64,000 bases of DNA. Source: a bacterium M00.F.Ca.ET.205.01.1.1 (GTDB taxonomy: Bacteria > Pseudomonadota > Alphaproteobacteria > Rhizobiales > Rhizobiaceae). Below are positions 26,489 through 34,800 of the stretch, in pieces. How positions within the stretch are numbered: position 1 is the first letter of the stretch; every line of letters starts with the position of its first letter. The notes under the pieces are model-generated. The model saw nothing but the letters and a program-made list of their open reading frames with translations, did not search any database and was not told the origin of the DNA. Both the position numbers and the translations under genes were made by a program. The stretch is from assembly GCA_004791255.1 (NCBI GenBank), contig SRUQ01000003.1:706623-770622 (forward strand), in the 5' to 3' direction.

Positions 26489-26621
26489 GATGGCGTTCGG
26501 GCGGCTCCGGATTTACGGATCGCAGCCTAGACGCGACGCGTCCGTGGAGTCGCCGGACGTTCCGGCATGGCTTGTGAAAAAAGCGACCGGGGTTCGTGTC
26601 GAAATCGACGCCAGCCAAGAG

Positions 26622-26912
26622 TCAATCGACAGGCTGGCCGGATTCGTCGGTGACCGACAGTAAGGCGACTTGCGTCAGGAAATGTTCACTCAACAGCTTG
26701 TCGATGATTGAGATCGTGCGCCGCACGCGCCTTTTCGAACGGACCGGAATGACAAGACGCGAAGAGACGCGGTCGACATCGCCGGGCGGAAGCGATGCAA
26801 GCTCGTTCGATCGCAGAGCGCGATAAACATCCTCGGCGAATATCCAGATCTTGAAGTTGAGATCGGTGTCGTCGGGCGTCGTCTCGAAATCGATGAGGAT
26901 GCGACGTGCCAT
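26622..26912 (-). CDS. Hypothetical protein, orphan
   Basis: 96 aa from ATG 26912. The product is soluble, mixed alpha/beta, with acidic N-terminal half (MARRILIDFETTPDDTDLNFKIW) and a basic patch VRSKRRVRRTISIIDKLL. No family recognised and no strong Shine-Dalgarno. It is divergent from the membrane protein at 26986 across an AT-rich 70-bp gap. Base composition is lower in GC than its neighbours, suggesting a later arrival. Confidence 0.55.
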   Translation of the reverse strand: MARRILIDFETTPDDTDLNFKIWIFAEDVYRALRSNELASLPPGDVDRVSSRLVIPVRSKRRVRRTISIIDKLLSEHFLTQVALLSVTDESGQPVD

Positions 26913-26985
26913 CTGGCAGGAAACTTTTTTCTAACTGGTTGAGCGGTATATTCTAAATATATTTGAACTAATTCTGAGTGTGTCA

Positions 26986-28188
26986 ATGCAGTTTGAAAAA
27001 TTCTTTTTTGGATTTACTAAAAGTCTCTTTATTTCCGGAAGCATCCTTTTGCTTCTCTGGGCGGTGATTGGCGGCCTGATGTCTGGCCAGGCGTTTGTGA
27101 TCCTTGGCCCTTTTATCATGGGTCCGATGATCATTGGATTCTGGCTGATCATCGTGCCGATGACCTTGTTCTTGACATTTGCCGCCACTGATCGCTCCGG
27201 CACTGAAATACTCGGCGCCTTGGCCGTTTATCCGGTGCTGGTCGCCGCCCTCTTCGGCTATCGCGCCGTTGAGAAGGCCCGCGTACAGAACGATATCGAA
27301 ATCGCCCGAACCGCTCTCGATTCGAAGTATCTCCAGCGCAAGATCGACAGTCCTGTCGGCGCAATCAAGACTCTGGCATTGTTCGGAAACGACATTTGCA
27401 CGAGAGATATCTGCGCGATTGCTCTTGCTGACGGGATGGCCGAGCGCGTCGCGATCCTGGGTCGGCCACCGCGAACCGGAGCCAGCCGCTATGAGGACAA
27501 TCCACTTAAAGGCGAGCCTCTGTGGGTCGAGAGAACCTATCGCATTGCGAAAGGGGAGGCTTGCCTTTCGCTCGACAGCAAGTACCAAGTTTACCGGCTG
27601 CAGAATGTCGGCTTGTTCGGGATCTGCATTGAGAGAAGCGATCAGCCGTTCGCTTTGGAAGATGCCCTTCTTATTCTGGATGACGAAACCAGCTATGTGA
27701 ATCGTCCGAATGGTCTCAAAGGTGGGGACGTGAGCGCCGCCTACGAAATCAAAGGAAGGATCGTGCACGAGATCGCCCGTTGGGAGGCGGGTGCTCTTAG
27801 CTGGAAAGGTCCAAGGGTGGGTGAGCGTTTCGAAACGATCGACTTCCTGCGTGCACTGACTGGCTCAAGCCACGACGCCGTAGATGACGCCGCCAAGCTG
27901 ACACTTCCGGAACGTATCGACGCAGCATATGCCGGAATAGGCAAAACTCGTATCGACCTAGCCTCCGTTGTGGAATATCTGCGAAGCACGCCTGGGCAAA
28001 ATGATCGGAAGGCCGAGCTCGATAAAGAAAGAGTGAGCCGTTTGAGAGCCACAGCGGAGAAGAGCTGCCCTACGAAATCAAAAGAGGCGTCAAAGAACCC
28101 TAACTATGTTGAGCAGTGCCTGGGCTCATACAAAAGGTTTGTCGATTGGTATTTTGATGCTGCAACGGCCGCCACCCTCAAATTCTGA
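26986..28188 (+). CDS. Hypothetical membrane protein, orphan
   Basis: 400 aa from ATG 26986 (GTG 26980 is also possible). Three hydrophobic segments lie at about residues 12-35, 38-65 and 74-92, followed by a roughly 300-residue soluble domain with several Cys (residues about 142-148, CTRDIC) and a Lys/Glu-rich C-terminus ending YVEQCLGSYKRFVDWYF. No family recognised. The first 100 bp are markedly AT-rich, and codon use is more mixed than in the surrounding high-GC genes, which suggests horizontal acquisition together with the divergent gene at 26622. Confidence 0.65.
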   Translation: MQFEKFFFGFTKSLFISGSILLLLWAVIGGLMSGQAFVILGPFIMGPMIIGFWLIIVPMTLFLTFAATDRSGTEILGALAVYPVLVAALFGYRAVEKARVQNDIEIARTALDSKYLQRKIDSPVGAIKTLALFGNDICTRDICAIALADGMAERVAILGRPPRTGASRYEDNPLKGEPLWVERTYRIAKGEACLSLDSKYQVYRLQNVGLFGICIERSDQPFALEDALLILDDETSYVNRPNGLKGGDVSAAYEIKGRIVHEIARWEAGALSWKGPRVGERFETIDFLRALTGSSHDAVDDAAKLTLPERIDAAYAGIGKTRIDLASVVEYLRSTPGQNDRKAELDKERVSRLRATAEKSCPTKSKEASKNPNYVEQCLGSYKRFVDWYFDAATAATLKF

Positions 28189-28282
28189 TCGTGAGGGCTA
28201 CATGATCCCACCCTTCGCGCGTTGACGCGTTGCATCCTTGTCGCTACGTGGTCGCGACGATCGTCTCGAAGGATTTTCCCGC

Positions 28283-28678
28283 ATGGTGCACTATGCAGAA
28301 GGCCGGCCGCTTGGCGATCTTACGTTGCGCACGCTGGCCATGCCTTCCGATGCCAATGCCGCCGGCGATATTTTCGGCGGCTGGGTGATGGCGCAGATGG
28401 ATCTGGCCTGCGGCATCCGCGCCGCCGAACGAGCCAGGGGGCGCGTGGTGACGGCGGCGGTGAAGGAAATGTCCTTCGCCAAGCCGATGAAGATCGGCGA
28501 CACGCTGTGCATCTACACCCATGTCGAGCGCGTCGGTCGCACCTCGATGACGCTCAAGGTCGAGGCCTGGGCGCAGCGCTATCTCTCCGACCTGATGGAG
28601 AAGGTTACCCACGCCGATTTCGTCATGGTGGCGCTGGACAGCGAGGGCAAGCCGAAGGCGGTCCCGGCCGAAGCCTGA
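28283..28678 (+). CDS. Acyl-CoA thioesterase, hotdog fold (YciA-like)
   Basis: 131 aa from ATG 28283 with AAGGA upstream. The hotdog thioesterase signature is clear: TLAMPSDANAAGDIFGGWVMAQMDLA at the N-terminus, TAAVKEMSFAKPMKIGD in the middle. It hydrolyses acyl-CoA to free acid and CoA in the cytoplasm; chain-length specificity cannot be read. No catabolic neighbours, so it is probably housekeeping. Confidence 0.9.
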   Translation: MVHYAEGRPLGDLTLRTLAMPSDANAAGDIFGGWVMAQMDLACGIRAAERARGRVVTAAVKEMSFAKPMKIGDTLCIYTHVERVGRTSMTLKVEAWAQRYLSDLMEKVTHADFVMVALDSEGKPKAVPAEA

Positions 28679-28794
28679 CACGACGCTGATTCCGCCCAGC
28701 CTGCGGTTTGTATCGACGGTTGCGCCGCAGATGCGCTTCGCGACATCCAATGGTTGCCTTCACACCGCAGTTTGCGGGTGTCGGAGGGAAGACA

Positions 28795-29001
28795 ATGCGT
28801 CAACACATGCTGAACGGCTGGCTCGTGGCAGCCCTTTTCGCCCTGGTCTGCCTGCTCGGCATAACCGCCTATGTCGAAATCCAGAATGACCTTCCGCGCT
28901 CCACCTGCCTGCATGGCAATCTGGCTGCCAAGGAGGGCCGGGCCGCGACGACCGTGATCCCTGAGACGGCGTCTTGCGGCAGCATGGCGGCCAAAGCCTG
29001 A
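28795..29001 (+). CDS. Small single-pass membrane protein
   Basis: 68 aa from ATG 28795, preceded by CGGAGGGAAGACA, a strong ribosome site. One membrane helix (GWLVAALFALVCLLGITAYV) spans about residues 8-27, followed by a short periplasmic tail with two Cys (STCLHGN and ASCGSM) that could form a disulfide. No family recognised. Confidence 0.6.
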   Translation: MRQHMLNGWLVAALFALVCLLGITAYVEIQNDLPRSTCLHGNLAAKEGRAATTVIPETASCGSMAAKA

Positions 29002-29168
29002 ATGGTCTTGTTGAGGGCGCGGGCCTCGTTGTTGGAAACCAGCAGGCGTTGAGTTGGCTCGGGCCCAATGCGAAGAGTCCAGAGGTTCCTGGGATATCTG
29101 CGAACCCGTCCCGGCAGTAGGCGACGCCTTTCACCGCGAAGCTCGGAACGCTTTGCGCCGCAAGGCTT

Positions 29169-29576
29169 TCAGACGTGCACACCGTCGAATTTTTCGCGCG
29201 CGGCGCGCACGCGCGTGGTGTTCTTGCGGGCCCATGCGCCGAGCGCGCTGACCGGGACAAGCAGCTCGTGGCCGAGTTCGGTCAGCTCGTAATCGACCCG
29301 CGGCGGGATGGTCGGGAATACGGTGCGGGTGACGAAACCGTCACGCTCCAGGCCACGCAAGGTGGTGGTCAGCATCTTCTGCGAGATGCCGCCGACGGCG
29401 GCACGCAATTCGTTGAAGCGTAGCGGTCCGCCACCCAGTTTGCCGACCACCAGAACGGTCCATTTGTCGCCGACACGCTGCAGGATTTCCGAAACGGCGC
29501 GGCAGTCCTCGGTGCTGAACGGGTGCGTCGGTAACAAAAAAGTGCCTCCTTGCGCTGCGGTTTGACAGTATCTCAT
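29169..29576 (-). CDS. HxlR family winged-helix transcriptional regulator
   Basis: 135 aa from ATG 29576; a longer start at 29633 would overlap the divergent gene and is rejected. HxlR pattern: DCRAVSEILQRVGDKWTVLVV, GPLRFNELRAAVGGISQKMLT, TTLRGLERDGFVTRTV, VDYELTELG. A Cys near the N-terminus (STEDCRAV) is in the position used for thiol or electrophile sensing in HxlR proteins such as YodB. It is divergent from an FMN reductase with a perfect inverted repeat between them, so it probably represses that gene and itself. Confidence 0.9.
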   Translation of the reverse strand: MRYCQTAAQGGTFLLPTHPFSTEDCRAVSEILQRVGDKWTVLVVGKLGGGPLRFNELRAAVGGISQKMLTTTLRGLERDGFVTRTVFPTIPPRVDYELTELGHELLVPVSALGAWARKNTTRVRAAREKFDGVHV

Positions 29577-29584
29577 ATCGCGCC

Positions 29585-29601
29585 GGTATCCAAACGATAC
29601 C
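29585..29601. promoter_or_regulatory. Candidate HxlR operator in a divergent promoter
   Basis: Perfect inverted repeat GGTATC-CAAAC-GATACC at 29585-29601, placed between the HxlR regulator start (29576, minus) and the FMN reductase start (29627, plus). A related half-site (GTATC) occurs about 17 bp to the left, at 29568-29572. Position and symmetry suit a dimeric winged-helix repressor. Confidence 0.7.
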
Positions 29602-29626
29602 TGCTTTACGAGTATGGAGAGCCCCC

Positions 29627-30232
29627 ATGTCAAAACCTAAGATCGCCATCATCGTCGGTTCGACGCGCGCCGCGCGCTTCGCCGACGTCCCCACCCAGTG
29701 GATCGCCAAGATCGCCAAATCGCATGCCGACATCGACGTCGAAGTCGTCGACCTCAGGGACTTCCCGCTGCCCTTCTTCGACGAAGTCGCATCCTCGGCC
29801 TGGGCGCCGTCGCAGAACGAAGTGGCGCAGCGCTGGCAGAAGAAGGTCGCCGGATTCGACGGCTTCATCTTCACCGCCGCCGAGTACAATCACGCCCCGA
29901 CGGCCGTGCTGAAGAACGCCATCGACTACGCCGCCAACGAGTGGAACAAGAAGCCGGCCGGCTTCGTCGGCTATGGCAGCGTCGGTGGCGCGCGCGCCGT
30001 TGAGCACCTTCGTCTTGCGGCCGTCGAACTGCAGATGGCGCCGGTCAAGTCGGCCGTCCACATCGCCTGGGGCGATTTCCTGGCCGTGCGCCAGGGCGAC
30101 AAGAAGCTCGAAGATCTCGAACACCTGAACCAGGCCGCCACGGCGCTGGTCAACGACGTCGCATGGTGGGCCAAGGTGCTGAAAGCGGCACGCGCGGCCG
30201 ATGCTATCGCCAGCGAAGCCCAGGCGGCCTGA
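29627..30232 (+). CDS. NADPH-dependent FMN reductase family protein
   Basis: 201 aa from ATG 29627. Flavodoxin-like fold: IAIIVGSTRAARF at the N-terminus binds the FMN phosphate, with DLRDFPLPFFDE and TAEYNHAPTAVLKNAID as the characteristic second and third loops. Members reduce quinones, azo compounds or chromate with NADPH. Divergent from an HxlR regulator, an arrangement typical of electrophile or quinone-stress responses. A strong terminator follows at 30263-30290. Confidence 0.92.
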   Translation: MSKPKIAIIVGSTRAARFADVPTQWIAKIAKSHADIDVEVVDLRDFPLPFFDEVASSAWAPSQNEVAQRWQKKVAGFDGFIFTAAEYNHAPTAVLKNAIDYAANEWNKKPAGFVGYGSVGGARAVEHLRLAAVELQMAPVKSAVHIAWGDFLAVRQGDKKLEDLEHLNQAATALVNDVAWWAKVLKAARAADAIASEAQAA

Positions 30233-30262
30233 ACCGCCAGACGAGATATCCTCCCAAGGGAT

Positions 30263-30290
30263 ACGGGGCGGCGCTTGCGCCGCCCTTTTT
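30263..30290 (+). terminator. Intrinsic terminator between convergent genes
   Basis: GGGCGGCGC (30266-30274) pairs perfectly with GCGCCGCCC (30277-30285) and is followed by TTTTT. It ends the FMN reductase transcript. The T-tract abuts the stop codon of the convergent HxlR gene. Confidence 0.88.
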
Positions 30291-30685
30291 CAATTGGCCA
30301 TTTGCGCGTCTTGCGCCTGCCGTGGCCGGATGATGCAGTCGGCGAGGCGATGCTTTTCGTCCAACTCGTCGGCATGGTGCTGGCCCCATTGGCAGAGCGC
30401 CAGCAGGATCGGCTCCAGGCTGAGGCCGAGGCTGGTTGCCGAGTATTCGACGCGCGCCGGCACTTCCGCGAAGATTTCCCGGCTGACGAGGCCGTGCTCC
30501 TGCATTTCGCGAAGCTGCTGGATCAGCACTTTCTCGGTGATGCCTGGCATCAACGCCTTCACCGCGGTCAGCCGCCGGGGACCATCGAAGAGATGGTAGA
30601 GGATGACCGCCTTCCAGCGGCCGGCTATCACCTTCAGTGCCCGCTCGGCCGGCAGCATCGGCAGTCTCTTCGTCAGCTTCGCCAT
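30290..30685 (-). CDS. HxlR family winged-helix transcriptional regulator (second)
   Basis: 131 aa from ATG 30685 with GGGAGGTGACC just upstream, which fixes the start. HxlR pattern: ALKVIAGRWKAVILYHLFDG, RRLTAVKALMPGITEKVLI, LREMQEHGLVSREIF, RVEYSATSLG. It lacks the N-terminal Cys of its neighbour, having only one Cys in the middle (ALCQWG) and one near the C-terminus (DCIIRP). Divergent from a zinc-independent quinone oxidoreductase, which it probably controls. Confidence 0.9.
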   Translation of the reverse strand: MAKLTKRLPMLPAERALKVIAGRWKAVILYHLFDGPRRLTAVKALMPGITEKVLIQQLREMQEHGLVSREIFAEVPARVEYSATSLGLSLEPILLALCQWGQHHADELDEKHRLADCIIRPRQAQDAQMAN

Positions 30686-30742
30686 GGTCACCTCCCGGTC
30701 AGCAGGGGACAAATGAGTGTGTGGTCGAGGCCTCGCAGATAG

Positions 30743-30783
30743 TGGCAAACCGCGGTCGATGCCATAGCGATCGGAGTTTGCCA
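30743..30783. promoter_or_regulatory. Inverted repeat in the second HxlR divergent promoter
   Basis: TGGCAAAC (30743-30750) and GTTTGCCA (30776-30783) are perfect 8-bp complements 25 bp apart; the second arm ends on the first base of the downstream start codon. Its location between divergent regulator and reductase suggests an operator, although it could also be a leader hairpin that hides the ribosome site. Confidence 0.5.
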
Positions 30784-31778
30784 TGAAAGCCATTCAATTC
30801 AGCCGCTTCGGCGGTCCCGAGGTGCTGGAGGTTGTCGAAGTGCCAGCGCCGGTGCCCCAGGCCGGCGAGGTTCTGATCCGCGTCCACGCCGCAGGGATCA
30901 ACTTCTTCGAGGTCCTGATGCGAGCGGATCGTTATGCGGCGACGCCGCAATTGCCGGTGAGCCCCGGCGTGGAGGCGGCGGGTGTGGTCGTGGCTGTTGG
31001 AGAAGGGGTGGATGCGGCCCTGTTGGGAACCCGTGTCGCGGCGCCGCTGTTCGTGTCGAAACATCCTCACGGAGGCTATGCGGAGCAGGTGACGATCGAT
31101 GCCGATCTCGTGGTGCCGCTGCCGGATGCGGTCTCCTTCGAGGAGGCGACAGCCCTGATGGTGCAGGGGCTGACGGCGCTTCATCTGCTTCGCCAAAGCG
31201 CGCCGGCCGGCAAGTCGGTGCTGGTGCCGGGCGCGTCGGGTGGTGTCGGATCCTTGCTTATCCAGCTTGCGCGGCAAAGCGGCGCGAGCCGGGTGATCGC
31301 GGCCGCCGGCGACAAGGCAAAGCTGGATTTTGCCCTGTCGCTCGGCGCAGATAGTGTGGTCGACTACACCGAGCCGGATTGGCCCGCCCGAATCCACGGC
31401 GTCACTGGCGGTGAGGGCGTCGGGATTGTCTACGACACGGTGGGAGGCGCACTGACCGGAACATTGCTGCAGGCGCTGGCGCCTGGCGGCGAACTGGTCT
31501 TTGCAGCACTCGGCCGCTATGGGCTGGCGACTTCCGATCTCGAAGCGATGATCGGCCGCAACCAGTCCTTGAGAGGTTTCGCGCTGCTGCCGCTGTTGTC
31601 GGTTAGCCTGCTGAGGGCCAGCCTGTCCGAACTGTTCCAATTGGCTGAAAGCGGCCGGCTACGGGTCGTGATCGGCGGCCGCTTCCCGCTCGCTCAGGCC
31701 GGAGAGGCACACCGGCTGCTGGAGGGGCGCCGCTCGAGCGGGAAGATCGTGTTGATGCCCGGCCTGGCCGCCGGGTGA
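30783..31778 (+). CDS. NADP-dependent quinone oxidoreductase (MDR superfamily, zinc-independent)
   Basis: 331 aa from ATG 30783. Medium-chain dehydrogenase/reductase fold: IQFSRFGGPEVLEVVEVP at the N-terminus, AGINFFEVLMR, and nucleotide-binding VPGASGGVGSLLIQLA. The structural-zinc cysteines of alcohol dehydrogenases are absent, which places it with QOR-type quinone reductases (one-electron reduction of quinones with NADPH). Divergent from an HxlR regulator, parallel to the FMN reductase pair next door. Confidence 0.9.
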   Translation: MKAIQFSRFGGPEVLEVVEVPAPVPQAGEVLIRVHAAGINFFEVLMRADRYAATPQLPVSPGVEAAGVVVAVGEGVDAALLGTRVAAPLFVSKHPHGGYAEQVTIDADLVVPLPDAVSFEEATALMVQGLTALHLLRQSAPAGKSVLVPGASGGVGSLLIQLARQSGASRVIAAAGDKAKLDFALSLGADSVVDYTEPDWPARIHGVTGGEGVGIVYDTVGGALTGTLLQALAPGGELVFAALGRYGLATSDLEAMIGRNQSLRGFALLPLLSVSLLRASLSELFQLAESGRLRVVIGGRFPLAQAGEAHRLLEGRRSSGKIVLMPGLAAG

Positions 31779-31836
31779 CCGCCGGCGACGCCGTCGCGCA
31801 GCGGTCCGCTTTCTTCAAGAAGCGATTGGTTTTGAG

Positions 31837-34800
31837 CTACCACTTCATCTTGAAGCCCACGGAGCCGCCTATGGTGCGGCTGTCGCCGAAGTCCTCGAGG
31901 CTGGTGCGGGCCAGAAGCTCGCCATGAACGGAATAGCGGTCATCGGCCCAGCTCAGCGAGCCGCCAAGGCCAAGCCCGCCCCAGAGCGGCTGGGTCTTGC
32001 TGACGAGCCTGGTGCCCGACACGTCGACAGCGGAGCCGTCGAGGAAGTCGTAATAGAGGTTGGCGATGCCATAGGCATGCGAGCGGGCCGACTGACCGCC
32101 CTTGTCCTTCCATTCGCTCTCGTAGTCGGCGGACAGGCCAAGGCGGCCGGTCAGGCTGTCGCTGCTGTCGTTGGCGACGACGGCGCCATAGGGATCGGTG
32201 AAGCTGTCGAAATCGACCGAGGCATAGCTGAGCTGCGCCTGCGGGGTCAGCGACCAGTTGCCTTGCACGGCGATCTTCTGTCCGGCCTCGATGCCGAGGC
32301 CATAGCCGAAGCCGTTATTGCCCTTGGCGAGCGTGCTGCCGAGCGTCGAGGAGCCGAGATCGCTGTCGAACCAGGTCAGCTCGGCCTGGGTGTCGACGTA
32401 AAAACCGCTCTTGCCATACCAGGTCAGCGTGCCGCCGAGGCCGTATCCGGTCGTATCGATCGAGCCGAGGCCGAACATCGAGGAGACATCGGATTTCACG
32501 GTGCCGTAGTGGACGGTGACGCCGCCGATCAGGACACCGGCTTGCGTCTGCGTGAGCTGGCCGTCGAGCCCCGCCTGCAGCTTCCACTGGTTCGCGTCGT
32601 AATCCGTCCCGGTGGTGGTCGTGCCGGGTTCGAAGGTGCTGTGCGCCGCCTCGATGCGCGCCCAGATCGGGCTGCCGCCCTCGACGCGGTCATCCGACTG
32701 GGATTGCGTCCCGGTCCACGAGCGGTTGCCGACGCGCTGCCGCAGCGTGCCGGGCTGGATGAAGCTCTGCAGCACGCCGGCATAGGCCTCGTAGACCGGC
32801 ACGGTGGGCGAATAGAGCGGCGATGTCGGACCGCCGGGATCGACTGGGTTGATCAGGGCGGAGCGCAGATACCAGTCGCCGTCGGCCGGGGTGCTGATGC
32901 CGTTCTGGTACATGCGATAGGCATAGGCGCCGGCCACCACGGCCTGGTCGCCCTGGAAGACGTAATCGCCCAGCAGGTTGAAAGCGCCGGCCGACGTGCC
33001 GCCGACATCGATGATCTTGATGCCGTCGACAGTCTGCGCGCCGCCGCCGCCGAGGCCGATCACCTTGACGTTGGCGGTGCCCGACGTGTCGCCGGTGATG
33101 ACGAGCTTGTCGGTGGACGAGGCATCGCCGTCGAGAATGGCTTCGATCTCGACCGTGCCGCCGGCCCCGACGAAATTGCCCTGCACCGTCAGCAGGCCGA
33201 TCGAATTGCCGGGCGCGATCACGCCGCCGGCCTGCAGCGTGGTGTTGCCCACGGTTCCGTTGCCGCCGAGCGCGCCGCCGCTGAGAATGGTGACGGCCGA
33301 ATTGGCGAGCGAGCCGTTGACCGAGAGCTTGCCGGCTTCGATCGTGGTCGCCCCGCTCAGCGTGTTGATGCCGGTGAGGTTGAGATTGCCAGCGCCTCTC
33401 TTGGTAAGCGTGCCGGTGCCGTCGATGATGGCGGCAAAGGCTGCATTGCTCGGCTGGTCGAAGACGAGGGCGGCGTTGTCGAGAATGCCGCCGGTGCCGA
33501 AGCTCGTTGCCTGGCCGATCAGCGTGCCGGCCGAGATCGTCGTGCCACCGCTGTAGCTGTTGGTGCCGGCGAGTGTCGTGCTGCCCGTGCCCTGCTGGAC
33601 CACCGCGCCGCCGCCGGAAATCGCGCCGGCGAGGGTCATGCCGTTGGAGCGGTCGAAGATAAGGGTGCCGTTGTTGATGACATTGCCTGCTATCGAGCCT
33701 GACGTACCGCCATTGCCGAGCTGCAGGGTACCGGCGGAAATCGTCGTCACGCCGGTGTAGGTGTTGTCGGCGGTCAGGATCGTGGTGCCGGTGCCGATCT
33801 GGCTCACCGCGCCGCTGCCGGAGATGACACCGGCAAAGGTCACGGCATCGGAGCGGTTGAAGGCAAGCGTCCCGTTGTCGGTGACATTGCCTGCAATCGA
33901 GCCTGACGTGCCACCATTGCCGAGTTGCAGCGTGCCGGCCGAGATCGTCGTGACGCCGCTATAGGTGTTGGCGCCCGTCGTTATAGTCGTGCCGGTGCCG
34001 ATCTGGCTCACCGCGCCGCTGCCGGAAATGACGCCGGCATAGGTGTAGGTATCGGAGCGGTCGAAGGCGAGGGTGGCGTTGTTGGTGACATTGCCAAGGA
34101 TACTGCCGGTCGTGCCGCCATTGCCTATCTGCAGCGTTCCCTGGGAAATCGTCCAGGCCTGCGTGGCCGTGTTGTCAGCCGTCAACGCCCAGGTGCCGGC
34201 GCCGGTCTTTTCGAGGATGTCGAAGTTCCGGTACTGGCCGGAATCGCCGATCGAACCATCGAGGATCGCGAAGCCTGTTCCGCTGAGCCGAAGGAGATCC
34301 GTGGTCGCCGTCGCGTTCGCCAACACGTTGCCAAAAATTTGCGAGCCGGTTTGCAACTCAAGGTGAATCGAGCCAGTGGTCGGCACGGTGCCCGATGTCC
34401 ATCCGATTGCGTCCGCCGCGCCGGCTCCGGCCCGAATGGTTCCGCTGTTGACGATGTCGACAGTCGCGATTGCGGAGTTGGACAGGATCGCCGCGGCCAG
34501 ATTGGCGCCTTCGATCGTGCCGGTGTTGACGATCTGGCCGCTTCCATTGCGCACTAAAATGCCAATGCCTGAGCTTAGTGCGCCACTGCCGTTGCCAGAG
34601 CCGGACCCGCCGCGGATGGTCCCGTGATTGGTTACGGTAGAATTGGTGCCGAGGCCGCCCAGGTCGATACCGGTACCGCCTCCAAATCCGCCAGTGTTGC
34701 TGCCGCCTTCAATGGTGCCGAAATTGATTATCGACGAGCCGCGCCTGACTTGGGCGCCGGTTCCGCCCCCGTTGGCGGCGGCTGCGCTTGAGCCACCCGT

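Noticed and set aside
28760..29260. Minus-strand frame with a stretch reading FAVKGVAYCRDGFADIPG
   Set aside because: It looks partly protein-like and may be a remnant, but it overlaps two better genes on both sides and no family could be named.
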